Assembly: GCF_001672815.1 (NCBI RefSeq)
Contig: NZ_LZKK01000012.1
Span: forward strand, 1 to 52,941
Reading direction: 5' to 3'
Length of the DNA stretch: 52,941 nucleotides
Source of the DNA: Mycobacterium sp. E796
Lineage (GTDB): Bacteria; Actinomycetota; Actinomycetes; Mycobacteriales; Mycobacteriaceae
Shown: positions 24,652 to 37,630 of the stretch, one piece after another
How the letters are laid out: every line of letters starts with the position of its first letter
Numbering within the stretch: the stretch's first letter is position 1
Program-made: the position numbers and the translations under genes
The notes under the pieces: model-generated
Databases searched by the model: none
Seen by the model: only the letters and a program-made list of their open reading frames with translations
Told to the model about the DNA's origin: nothing

Positions 24652-25899
24652 ATGCAGACGTGGTCTTCCGCACAGGTCCCGGTGCTGCCGGGGCGCGGCC
24701 CGGAGCTGCGGTTGTATGACACCTCCGACCGGCAGGTGCGTCCGGTGGCGGCCGGTTCCCGACCTGGTTCCAAGGCCACCATGTACGTCTGCGGCATCAC
24801 CCCCTACGACGCCACCCACCTCGGTCACGCGGCCACTTACCTCGCCTTCGACCTGGTACACCGGCAGTGGCTGGACCTCGGTCACGACGTGCACTACGTG
24901 CAGAACGTCACCGACATCGACGACCCGCTGCTCGAGCGCGCCGAGCGAGACGGCGTCGACTGGCGCGAGCTGGGGGACCGGGAGGTCGCCCTCTTCCGCG
25001 AGGACATGACGGCGCTGCGGATACTGCCGCCGCGGGAGTACGTCGGCGCGACCGAGGCGATCGCCGAGGTGGTGGAGCTCGTCGAGAAGATGCTGGCGTC
25101 GGGTGCGGCGTATGTCCTCGACGGCGACTACCCCGACGTCTACTACCGGGCGGACGCCACCGTGCAGTTCGGCTACGAGTCCGGCTATGACCGCGACACC
25201 ATGCTGCAACTGTTCGCCGAGCGCGGCGGCGACCCGGGCCGCCCCGGCAAAACCGACGAACTCGACGCCCTGTTGTGGCGGGCGGCGCGGCCGGGCGAGC
25301 CCAGCTGGCCCTCGCCGTTCGGTGCCGGCCGGCCCGGCTGGCACGTGGAATGCGCGGCGATCGCGCTCAGCCGCATCGGCAGCCCCGTGGACATCCAGGG
25401 CGGCGGCAGCGACCTGATATTCCCGCATCACGAATTCACCGCCGCCCACGCCGAATGTGTCCGCGGCGAGCGGCGATTCGCCCGCCACTACGTGCACGCC
25501 GGGATGATCGGCTGGGACGGGCACAAGATGTCCAAGAGCCGCGGCAACCTGGTCCTGGTGTCGGAGTTGCGCGCGCAGGGTGTCGAACCGGCGGCCATCC
25601 GGCTGGGGCTGTTGGCCGGGCACTACCGCGCCGACCGCTCTTGGAGCCGGCAGGTGCTCGACGAGGCGACCGAGCGGCTGGGGCGCTGGCGCGCCGCGAC
25701 CGCCCTGCCCGCCGCCCCGGACGCCACCGACGTCGTCGCCCGGGTGCGCCGCTACCTGGCCGACGACCTCGATACCCCGAAAGCCCTTGCTGCGCTTGAT
25801 GGTTGGGCGACCGATGCGCTCGAGTACGGCGGTCACGACGCTGGGGCGCCGGCGTTGGTGGCGACCGCGGTCGACGCGTTGCTCGGGGTAGATCTGTAG
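24652..25899 (+). CDS. mshC: Cysteine:GlcN-Ins ligase MshC (mycothiol synthesis)
   Basis: MshC joins cysteine to glucosaminyl-inositol with ATP, the penultimate step of mycothiol synthesis. It is a cysteinyl-tRNA synthetase homologue of 415 residues. Motifs: [20 protein letters not shown] (zinc Cys and HIGH-like HLGHA), [24 protein letters not shown] (zinc ligands) and HKMSKSRGN (KMSKS). It lacks the anticodon-binding domain, as expected. The ATG at 24652 gives the familiar MQTWSS start. Confidence 0.96.
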   Translation: MQTWSSAQVPVLPGRGPELRLYDTSDRQVRPVAAGSRPGSKATMYVCGITPYDATHLGHAATYLAFDLVHRQWLDLGHDVHYVQNVTDIDDPLLERAERDGVDWRELGDREVALFREDMTALRILPPREYVGATEAIAEVVELVEKMLASGAAYVLDGDYPDVYYRADATVQFGYESGYDRDTMLQLFAERGGDPGRPGKTDELDALLWRAARPGEPSWPSPFGAGRPGWHVECAAIALSRIGSPVDIQGGGSDLIFPHHEFTAAHAECVRGERRFARHYVHAGMIGWDGHKMSKSRGNLVLVSELRAQGVEPAAIRLGLLAGHYRADRSWSRQVLDEATERLGRWRAATALPAAPDATDVVARVRRYLADDLDTPKALAALDGWATDALEYGGHDAGAPALVATAVDALLGVDL

Positions 25900-26101
25900 G
25901 AAGCGCTGTCCCACAGCATCCTGCCCGCGGCATCTGCCCATTTATTGGCGCGCATTCTGTGAGCCGTCTCGTAGCAAGGGTGAACTCCGGATCTTTCGCA
26001 TGCGCGTGAAGGGCGGTGTTTTCTCAGCATTTATAAATCACGCCCGTGAGCGTCGTCTTTCGGCTCTCTGCACCGTTACCGCAACAGCTACTGGTAAGCC
26101 A

Positions 26102-26121
26102 TACTGGTGTTACATACAGTA
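26102..26121. promoter_or_regulatory. Candidate operator upstream of the DapB-like gene
   Basis: TACTG (26102-26106) and CAGTA (26117-26121) are inverted repeats with a 10-bp centre. TACAGT (26116-26121) fits a -10. The 276-bp gap 25900-26175 otherwise shows no gene. A TetR gene lies downstream in the same direction and could bind here. Confidence 0.35.
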
Positions 26122-26175
26122 GGTTGCGAACAGTCTAGTTGGCAACCGCTCCTAGCGCCCTGAGAGGCAAGACCT

Positions 26176-27276
26176 GTGACTTCATCTCCTGACGGCGCGA
26201 AGCGTCGCGTCGCTCACGTCGGCACCGGCATGACGGGCAGCGTCGCGTTGCGCGCAATCATCGACGACCCCGCACTCGAGCTGACCGGGCTCAAGGTGTC
26301 CTCCCAGACGAAGGTAGGCACCGATGCCGGTCAACTCTGCGGACGACCCGACGTCGGCATTGTGGCGACTGATGACATGACAGCGATCTTGGACGCTAAG
26401 CCCGATTGCATCGCCTACTGCGCGACCGCCGTCCGACGAGAAGACGAGGTCATCGCCGACATCGTCGGCTACCTGGAAGCCGGCATCAACGTCGTCACCA
26501 TCTCCGCGATCCCCATGGTGTATCCGAAGGCGGCACCGGAAAAGTGGCGCGAACCGATTGAAAACGCTGCGCGTCAAGGTAACTCAACATTCTACGCCAC
26601 CGGGTGCGAACCCGGCTTCGTCAGCCTCAACCTGCCCACCGCTCTGCTAGCCGGTGCCGGTGTGGTCGACACTTACCGCATGGACGAGTACGCACTCGAC
26701 CTCGACTTGGCTTACCCGATCTGGGAGGTCTTGCATGAGTCGATGGGATTCGGAAAACCCAACGGCCACATCCCGATTCGCATCGCTGTCGGCAAGGTGA
26801 ACAACGACTGGGAACCCGTCGTGCGCTATATCGCCGACACACTGGGCGTGGATACCGAGCGGGTAGCGCTGGACTGGGAGACGATCCTCGCCCCGGACGA
26901 CCTCACCACCGCACTCGGGGTGATCCCGAAGGACACCATTTGCGGTCACCGCTGGCAGCTCGCCGCCATTCAGAACGAACGCCCCGTCGTCTCAGTTCAA
27001 TACTTCGCCGCGGTGACCTCCACGCCGTGGCCCGACTCTTGGCCGCGCCCAGCGCAACGCGGTCAGGGCGGCATGGTGTTTCGTATCGAAGGAAACCCGA
27101 ACATGACCCTCGACCTCCATCTGGACCCCGCACCAGGCGACTCCACCAACCCCGGTGTTGCCGCGACGGCGATGGCGGCGATCAACGCCATCCCCGCAGT
27201 CATTGACGCCCCGCCCGGACTGCTTGACGTGCCACTGGGCGGCCCGACGATCGTTACCCGCCAGATCCGGCGCTGA
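26176..27276 (+). CDS. Dihydrodipicolinate reductase-like NAD(P)-dependent oxidoreductase
   Basis: The 366-residue protein has an N-terminal Rossmann fold (RVAHVGTGMTGSVALRAIID) and a DapB/amine-dehydrogenase-like catalytic part (GCEPGFVSLNLPTALL, DEYALDLDLAYPIWEVLHE). Many mycobacteria carry several such proteins. They are too long for true DapB (about 245 residues) and their substrates are not known. AGAGG precedes the GTG at 26176. Together with the TetR gene 130 bp downstream it forms an accessory insertion between mshC and the SDR gene. Confidence 0.85.
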   Translation: MTSSPDGAKRRVAHVGTGMTGSVALRAIIDDPALELTGLKVSSQTKVGTDAGQLCGRPDVGIVATDDMTAILDAKPDCIAYCATAVRREDEVIADIVGYLEAGINVVTISAIPMVYPKAAPEKWREPIENAARQGNSTFYATGCEPGFVSLNLPTALLAGAGVVDTYRMDEYALDLDLAYPIWEVLHESMGFGKPNGHIPIRIAVGKVNNDWEPVVRYIADTLGVDTERVALDWETILAPDDLTTALGVIPKDTICGHRWQLAAIQNERPVVSVQYFAAVTSTPWPDSWPRPAQRGQGGMVFRIEGNPNMTLDLHLDPAPGDSTNPGVAATAMAAINAIPAVIDAPPGLLDVPLGGPTIVTRQIRR

Positions 27277-27406
27277 CACGATGAATCAGCAAATCGGCCG
27301 CAGTGGGACGTCGACTACGCGCGCGCGAGCAAGGCCCTACCGCCAGCGTGCGGGGGTGGGCCAAGCTGCCGATCATGACACGATGCACGTCAACGCCGGG
27401 TGAGGG

Positions 27407-28048
27407 GTGCGGGTGCAGGTTGCCAAGCCGCAGCGACAACCAGTCCGACGAGCGCGAGGCTCGCTGACTGCAGATGCGATCGTGGAGACAGCCTTTGCGA
27501 TAGCAGCGGAGTCCTCAATCGAGGAGCTCAGCATTCCGCTGGTCGCCAAATCGCTGGACGTCGGCGTCACCAGCATCTACTGGCACGTACGCAACAAATC
27601 AGAGCTTCTCGACGCCATGACCGACCGCGCGTTGCGCCGCAGCGGATTACCGGCGTTCACCGAGTCGGACGATTGGCGTGAGTCGTTGAAGGCGCACGCA
27701 CGCGGCGTGCGCCGGACCTTCCTCAGCGATCCGGTGTTGACGGACCTGATCCTCATTCGAGGCGCACTGAGTCCGCTGGCACGACGGCTCGGCGAACAGG
27801 AGACGCAGAAAGCGATCGCCAACATGATCGATTGCGGTCTCGACGAGCGGACAGCCCACGACACCTACTCCGCGGTGTCGGAACTCGTTCGAGGGTCAAT
27901 ACTTCTCGCGAGATTGGCGCAAAAGCACAACGCAGTACGGCAGACGGAGTCCGCCGACGAGGGCGGATTCACCAGCGCCCCAGTACCGCCCGACGATCGA
28001 GCATTCGAACTTCTTCTGGCGTCCGTGCTCGCCAGCGTTGCTCCATAA
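27407..28048 (+). CDS. TetR family transcriptional regulator
   Basis: The 213-residue regulator has the helix-turn-helix TADAIVETAFAIAAESSIEE then IPLVAKSLDVGVTSIYWHVR, followed by a TetR C-terminal ligand domain (about 80-205). GTG 27407 or 27413 can start it; no strong ribosome binding site is seen. Likely partner is the reductase upstream (candidate operator at 26102). Confidence 0.88.
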   Translation: MRVQVAKPQRQPVRRARGSLTADAIVETAFAIAAESSIEELSIPLVAKSLDVGVTSIYWHVRNKSELLDAMTDRALRRSGLPAFTESDDWRESLKAHARGVRRTFLSDPVLTDLILIRGALSPLARRLGEQETQKAIANMIDCGLDERTAHDTYSAVSELVRGSILLARLAQKHNAVRQTESADEGGFTSAPVPPDDRAFELLLASVLASVAP

Positions 28049-28196
28049 ACGTTGCTTTCTTGGTCGCCGTGGTCGTGGCGTCTCCGAGCAGGAGCACAAC
28101 CAGCGACACCGGCATTCGGCCCTGAGTCCAACCCATGGAACGAATTACGTGCGTAGCTCGTCGACGCCACGAAACCGAGAGAGTACGTTTTCGCCC

Positions 28197-29093
28197 ATGA
28201 TGTCGCTGCACGGCAAAGTCGTCTTCATCACGGGTGGCGCCCGGGGAATCGGGGCCGAGGTCGCCCGTCGGCTGCGCAACAAGGGCGCCAGGCTGGTGCT
28301 GACCGACCTCGACAAGGCCGAACTGGCGGCGATCGCCGCCGAACTTGGCGAAGAGCGGGTGCTAACCGCGGTCGCCGACGTGCGCGACCTGCCCGCCATG
28401 CAGGCCGTTGCCGCCAAGGCCGTCGAACGCTTCGGCGGCATCGATGTCGTCGTGGCCAACGCCGGCATCGCCAGCTACGGGTCGCTGTTGCACGTCGACC
28501 CGGAGGCGGTCAAGCGGGTGCTGGACGTCAACCTGCTCGGCGTCTTCCACACCGTGCGCGCGACGCTGCCGGCCGTGATCGACCGGCGCGGCTACGTGTT
28601 GGTGGTTTCGTCGCTGGCCGCATACGCGGCGGCCCCGGGGCTGGCGCCGTACAACGCCACGAAGGCCGGCAACGAAATCCTCGCCAACGCGTTGCGGCTC
28701 GAGGTCGCCAACCTCGGCGTGAGCGTCGGTTCGGCGCACATGTCCTGGATCGACACCGCCCTGGTCCGCGACAGCAAGGCCGACATCCCCGCCTTCGGCG
28801 AGATGATCGCGAAGCTGCCGTGGCCGCTCAACAAGACCACCACCGTCGATGCGTGCGCGGACGCCCTCGTCAAGGGCATCGAGGGCCGTCCGCGCCGGAT
28901 CTTTTGCCCGCCGTGGGTCGGGGTGCTGCGCTGGCTCAAACCGGTCCTGCCCAGGGTCACCGAGATTCTTGTCGGCAAGACCACCGCGGAGCTGTTGCCC
29001 CGGATGGACGCCGAGGCCGCCGCGCTCGGCCGCTCGCTGTCCGCCTTCAACGTCGAGTCGCTGCGCGAAACGCGCGGGCTCGCAGGCGATTAG
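28197..29093 (+). CDS. Short-chain dehydrogenase/reductase (Rv2129c orthologue)
   Basis: The 298-residue classical SDR has the cofactor motif TGGARGIG, the NAG motif VVANAGIAS, the catalytic Ser in VVSSLAAYAA and YNATK (Tyr and Lys). The acidic DLDKAEL after strand 2 favours NAD over NADP. A C-terminal extension with PPWVGVLRWLKPVLPRV is shared with other mycobacterial SDRs that may associate with membrane lipids. The start is ATG 28197 or 28200. Confidence 0.9.
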   Translation: MMSLHGKVVFITGGARGIGAEVARRLRNKGARLVLTDLDKAELAAIAAELGEERVLTAVADVRDLPAMQAVAAKAVERFGGIDVVVANAGIASYGSLLHVDPEAVKRVLDVNLLGVFHTVRATLPAVIDRRGYVLVVSSLAAYAAAPGLAPYNATKAGNEILANALRLEVANLGVSVGSAHMSWIDTALVRDSKADIPAFGEMIAKLPWPLNKTTTVDACADALVKGIEGRPRRIFCPPWVGVLRWLKPVLPRVTEILVGKTTAELLPRMDAEAAALGRSLSAFNVESLRETRGLAGD

Positions 29094-29097
29094 GCGA

Positions 29098-29973
29098 TTA
29101 TTTGCGACGCCGGCGCAGGTAACGCTCGAACTCGGCGGCCAGCGCGTCGCCGTCGATCTTGCCCAGGGCCTCGTTCATGTCGACCTCGGCGTCGCCCCGC
29201 TGCTCGAGCGACGACACGTATTCGGCCAGGTCCTCGTCCTCGGCGGCCATCTCGGTGATCGCCTGCTCCCACTCCTCGGCCTGCATCGGCAGGTCACCCA
29301 GCGGGACCTCGATGTCGAGGACGTCCTCCACTCGGCGCAGCAGCGCCACGGTCGCCTTCGGGTTCGGCGGGTTCGACACATAGTGCGGCACCGCGGCCCA
29401 GAACGTCACCGCGGGGATCCCGGCGGCCACGCAGGCGTCCTGGAACACCCCAGCGATCCCGGTCGGGCCCTCGTAGCGGGTCTCCTCGAGACCGAAGCGT
29501 TTCGCCGACTCGGGGGAGTACGCCGCGCCCGAGACGGGCACCGGGCGGGTGTGTGGGGTGTCGGCCAGCAGGGCCCCGAGGATGACGACGGTGTCGACGT
29601 TCAGCTTGTCGGCGATGGCCAGCAACTCGGCGCAGAACGTGCGCCAGCGCATGTTGGGCTCCACGCCGTGCATCAAGACGACGTCGCGGTCGCTACCCGG
29701 TGGCCGGCAGTGGGTGATCCGCATCGCCGGCCATACCAGCTCCCGGGTGACCCCGTCGATCTGGCGGATGACCGGCCGATTCACCTGGTAGTCGTAGTAG
29801 GCCTCGTCGTCGATCTCCACGATCGGGTCGGCCTCCCAGATGGCGTCCAGGTGTTCGAGCGCGTCGCTGGCCGCGTCGCCGGCGTCGTTCCAGCCCTCGA
29901 ACGCCGCCACGACGATGGTGTTGTGCAGTTCGGGCAGCGCACGGGCTTCCGGGCCACGATCCGGCAGGGTCAC
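29098..29973 (-). CDS. PAC2 family protein (Rv2125 orthologue)
   Basis: The 291-residue protein of the proteasome-assembly-chaperone-2 fold has AFEGWNDAGDAASDAL, RWRTFCAELLAIADKL, VVILGALLADTPHTRPVPVSG, FWAAVPHYVSNPPNPKA. It is related to archaeal and eukaryotic proteasome assembly chaperones, and mycobacteria do have a proteasome. A direct role is not shown here; the proteasome genes are 12 kb away. TACGCT (29985-29980, minus strand) ends 6 bp before the GTG at 29973, so the mRNA may be leaderless. Confidence 0.9.
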   Translation of the reverse strand: MTLPDRGPEARALPELHNTIVVAAFEGWNDAGDAASDALEHLDAIWEADPIVEIDDEAYYDYQVNRPVIRQIDGVTRELVWPAMRITHCRPPGSDRDVVLMHGVEPNMRWRTFCAELLAIADKLNVDTVVILGALLADTPHTRPVPVSGAAYSPESAKRFGLEETRYEGPTGIAGVFQDACVAAGIPAVTFWAAVPHYVSNPPNPKATVALLRRVEDVLDIEVPLGDLPMQAEEWEQAITEMAAEDEDLAEYVSSLEQRGDAEVDMNEALGKIDGDALAAEFERYLRRRRK

Positions 29974-30216
29974 AGAATCAGCGTACGGCCTGCCGCAAAC
30001 CGCCCGCGCAGTTCCGCAAACCTTGCCCGGCAGGGATCTGCCAACCGCCGGACCTATTCCATAGGCCGACTATCCTTGTGGGGTGACTGCCGCCAACGAA
30101 CACCGCTCGGAAATGCGTTCGGCTGCAAACTGGTTAACTTTGGTAACTATCACGTCGCCGACAAGATCCGCGAGCGGCGACGAGTTGGGCGTCCAGACCT
30201 CGATCGGGTGACGACG

Positions 30217-30222
30217 TAGACT
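30217..30222 (+). promoter_or_regulatory. Candidate -10 box of metH
   Basis: TAGACT fits the mycobacterial TANNNT -10. Transcription would begin near 30228, at the 5' arm of the riboswitch. No clear -35 is seen. The rest of 29974-30216 shows no gene; a GTTAAC...GTAAC patch near 30133-30147 is unexplained. Confidence 0.4.
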
Positions 30223-30225
30223 TTT

Positions 30226-30322
30226 CTGGTCGAGAGGCGTTGCAACGGCTATTTGAGGGCCCCGAGCCCCCGGGTATCCGCCACGCTCGGCAGAGTCAAG
30301 GACGCCTTCCGCTACGGAAGGA
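30226..30322 (+). ncRNA. S-adenosylhomocysteine (SAH) riboswitch-like leader of metH
   Basis: The RNA has the order of an SAH riboswitch. P4 outer/pseudoknot strand CTG-TCGAG (30226-30234, G30229 bulged) pairs with CTCGGCAG (30286-30293). P1 AGGCGT (30235-30240) pairs with ACGCCT (30302-30307), all six Watson-Crick. The core GCGTTGCAAC (30238-30246 plus) and GCCACGCTCGG (30280-30290) match the family core GCGYUGCRAC and GCCAGGCUCGG with one change. P2 is long and GC-rich. Expression platform: CCTTCCG (30305-30311) pairs with CGGAAGG (30315-30321), which is the metH ribosome binding site, and shares bases with the P1 3' strand. SAH binding would form P1, free the site and switch metH on. Fold by eye only; family assignment from memory of its consensus. 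Confidence 0.72.
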
Positions 30323-30328
30323 ACGCAC

Positions 30329-34078
<3,750 letters not shown>

Positions 34079-34197
34079 GCGGTTTATTGTCCGCGAGCGT
34101 GCGTTCTGTACGCCGACACGCCGCCGAGCGTGGCAATTTGCGCACCCTCCCGGGCGCGACCGCCCCGCGAAACCGCCGTGACTTCGCCGGCCGGCAC

Positions 34198-35339
<1,142 letters not shown>

Positions 35340-35464
35340 TCATCGTGCCGCGCCCGCGGCTGTGTTAGCGTCCGCTCTAGGGCTGATGAAAAACCAACGC
35401 CCGTTTCTCCGTGGGCTGTCATCCCTTACCCTTGCCGCGCTGCTCGTCCCCCAGGAGGGTCTTC

Positions 35465-35974
35465 GTGACACACGCGCTTATTCTGCTGCTGGCTCTAGCA
35501 ATTGGTATCGTCGCCGGGTTGCGTTCCCTGACGGCCCCCGCCGTCGTCGCGTGGGGTGCCTATCTCGGCTGGCTCGACCTGCACGGCACCTGGGCGTCGT
35601 GGATGGGCAACATCATCACCGCGATCGTCTTCACGCTTCTCGCCATCGGCGAACTCGTCAACGACAAACTGCCCAAGACGCCGGCCCGCACGGCACCCCC
35701 GATCTTCGCTGCGCGGATCATCACGGGCGGGTTGGCGGGCGCCGTGCTGGGCGCGTGGCCGCACTGGACATTCTCCGCGCTCGGCGCGGGCATCATCGGG
35801 GCGGTGCTCGGCACCTTCGGCGGCTATCAGGCGCGCAAACGCCTGGCCGCCGTGGCCGGAAAGGACCTGCCGATCGCGCTGCTCGAGGATGCGGTCGCGA
35901 TCTTGGGCGGGTTCGCCGTCGTCGCGGTGACCGGTCACGTGATAACGGAATACATCCTGACGGCGGTTAAGTGA
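35465..35974 (+). CDS. DUF4126 family membrane protein (Rv2120c orthologue)
   Basis: The 169-residue protein has an N-terminal hydrophobic helix (ALILLLALAIGIVAGLRSLT), further membrane segments around residues 44-58, 80-110 and 145-165, and Gly-rich turns. The family motif GLRSLTAPAVVAWGAYLG is present. Function unknown. CAGGAGGGT just before the GTG at 35465 fixes the start. Its stop overlaps the next start (GTGA at 35971), so the two are co-translated. Confidence 0.88.
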   Translation: MTHALILLLALAIGIVAGLRSLTAPAVVAWGAYLGWLDLHGTWASWMGNIITAIVFTLLAIGELVNDKLPKTPARTAPPIFAARIITGGLAGAVLGAWPHWTFSALGAGIIGAVLGTFGGYQARKRLAAVAGKDLPIALLEDAVAILGGFAVVAVTGHVITEYILTAVK

Positions 35975-37338
35975 CGGAGCATTTCGACGCGATCATCGTC
36001 GGCGCCGGGCAGGCCGGCCCTCCGCTGGCGGGCCGGCTGACCGCGGCCGGGCAGCGCGTCGCGATCATCGAGCGCAAGCTCGTCGGCGGCACCTGCGTCA
36101 ACACCGGATGCATCCCGACCAAGACCCTGGTGGCCAGCGCGCACGCCGCCCACTTGGCCAGGCGCGGCGCCGAATACGGCGTGGGGACCGGCCCGATCAG
36201 CGTCGACATGGCAAAAGTCAAGGCGCGCAAAGACGACATCATGCTCAGCGACCGCAAGGGCGTCGAAAGCTGGCTCGAGGGCATGGACGGCTGCACCCTG
36301 ATTCGCGGTCACGCCCGCTTCACCGACCCGCACACGATTTCAGTTAACGGTGACCTGCTGCACGGTGAGCGAATCTTCCTCAACGTCGGCGGGCGTGCCG
36401 TGGTGCCCGCCATCCCGGGCCTCGCCGACGTCGACTACCTCACCAACGTGTCGATCCTCGAACTCGACACGCTGCCATCGCATCTCGTCATCGTCGGCGG
36501 CAGCTACATCGCGCTGGAGTTCGCGCAGATGTACCGGCGCTTCGGGGCGCAGGTGACCGTGGTCGAGCGCGGCCCGCGGCTGGCGGGCCGCGAGGACGAG
36601 GACGTCTCCGCCACGGTCAGGGAGATCCTGCAGGCCGAGGGCATCGACATCGTCATCGGCGCCGACGACGTGCGAATCACCAAGACCGCCAACGGATTTG
36701 AACTCACGCCGCGGGCCGGTGCCGAGCCCATCGCCGGGAGCCACCTGCTGATGGCGGTGGGACGGCGCCCCAACACCGACGACCTCGGTCTCGACGCCGC
36801 CGGCGTGCAGACCGAACGCGGCTACATCGTCGTCGACGACCAGCTCAAGACCAGCGTCGACCACATCTGGGCGATGGGCGACTGCAACGGCAAGGGCGCC
36901 TTCACCCACACGTCGTACAACGATTTCGAGATCGTCGCCGCCAACCTGCTGGACAACGACCCCCGCCGGGTGAGCGACCGCATCACCACCTACGCGCTCT
37001 ACATCGACCCGCCGCTGGGGCGCGCGGGCATGACCGTCAGCCAGGTTCGCGCGTCCGGCCGCAAGGCGTTGGTCGGCAAGCGGCCGATGACGCGCGTCGG
37101 CCGGGCGGTGGAAAAGGGTGAGACGCAAGGCTTTATGAAGGTGGTGGTGGACGCCGAAACCGACGAGATCCTGGGCGCGGCCATCCTCGGCGTCGGTGGC
37201 GACGAGGCGATCCACGCCATCCTGGACGTCATGTCGGCCGGGGCGCCCTACACGACGCTCTCGCGCACGATGCACATCCACCCGACGGTCAGCGAGCTGA
37301 TTCCCACGATGCTGCAGGAGATGTCGCCGCTCGAATGA
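35971..37338 (+). CDS. FAD-dependent pyridine nucleotide-disulfide oxidoreductase, mercuric reductase-like
   Basis: The 455-residue homodimeric flavoprotein has the FAD fold AIIVGAGQAGPPLAGRL, the redox-active pair GGTCVNTGCIPTKTL, the NAD(P) fold LVIVGGSYIALEFAQ, the FAD-closing motif HIWAMGDCNG and the C-terminal catalytic His-Glu HIHPTVSELIPTML. There is no N-terminal heavy-metal domain and no C-terminal vicinal Cys pair, so true mercury reduction is unlikely. A thiol or quinone substrate is more plausible. It is coupled by GTGA overlap to the DUF4126 gene. Confidence 0.92.
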   Translation: MTEHFDAIIVGAGQAGPPLAGRLTAAGQRVAIIERKLVGGTCVNTGCIPTKTLVASAHAAHLARRGAEYGVGTGPISVDMAKVKARKDDIMLSDRKGVESWLEGMDGCTLIRGHARFTDPHTISVNGDLLHGERIFLNVGGRAVVPAIPGLADVDYLTNVSILELDTLPSHLVIVGGSYIALEFAQMYRRFGAQVTVVERGPRLAGREDEDVSATVREILQAEGIDIVIGADDVRITKTANGFELTPRAGAEPIAGSHLLMAVGRRPNTDDLGLDAAGVQTERGYIVVDDQLKTSVDHIWAMGDCNGKGAFTHTSYNDFEIVAANLLDNDPRRVSDRITTYALYIDPPLGRAGMTVSQVRASGRKALVGKRPMTRVGRAVEKGETQGFMKVVVDAETDEILGAAILGVGGDEAIHAILDVMSAGAPYTTLSRTMHIHPTVSELIPTMLQEMSPLE

Positions 37339-37407
37339 CCCTAGTGGCGATCGCAAGCGCGGCGTAGCCGGGCGCGGCGGGTCGCCACCATCGATTGACC
37401 GGCCGAC

Positions 37408-37623
37408 CTACGGCGCTTTGGCGTACCTGCGCACGACGTCGTCCTCGCCGAACGAGCTTGTGTGCTGCTGGCCCTGAGCGTCGCGGCCGAAAAAGGTCCA
37501 CCGCTGCGGGCTTGTCTGCGGCCCGCTGATGATCTTGACCGTATACCGAAGCTCGGTGCGGTTCGCCGTGCCGATCACGTCGCCGACGCGAACCTTCGAA
37601 GGGTGAATCTGCTGTTCGGCCAT
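37408..37623 (-). CDS. Small conserved hypothetical protein
   Basis: The 71-residue, beta-rich, charged protein begins MAEQQIHPSKVRVGDVIG and contains RYTVKIISGPQTSPQRWTFF and SFGEDDVVRRYAKAP. AGGGAA upstream decides for the ATG at 37623; a longer frame would run into the helicase gene. It starts 7 bp after the helicase stop on the same strand, so it is probably co-transcribed with it. No known domain recognised; the strand pattern could be a small RNA- or DNA-binding barrel. Confidence 0.75.
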   Translation of the reverse strand: MAEQQIHPSKVRVGDVIGTANRTELRYTVKIISGPQTSPQRWTFFGRDAQGQQHTSSFGEDDVVRRYAKAP

Positions 37624-37630
37624 GAGTTCC

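Noticed and set aside
29974..30328. Cobalamin riboswitch in front of metH
   Set aside because: No B12-box-like sequence and the leader is too short. The SAH-type fold explains the conserved-looking elements better.
35971..37338. Mercury resistance gene merA
   Set aside because: No metal-binding N-terminal domain, no C-terminal Cys pair, no other mer genes; only the general fold is shared.
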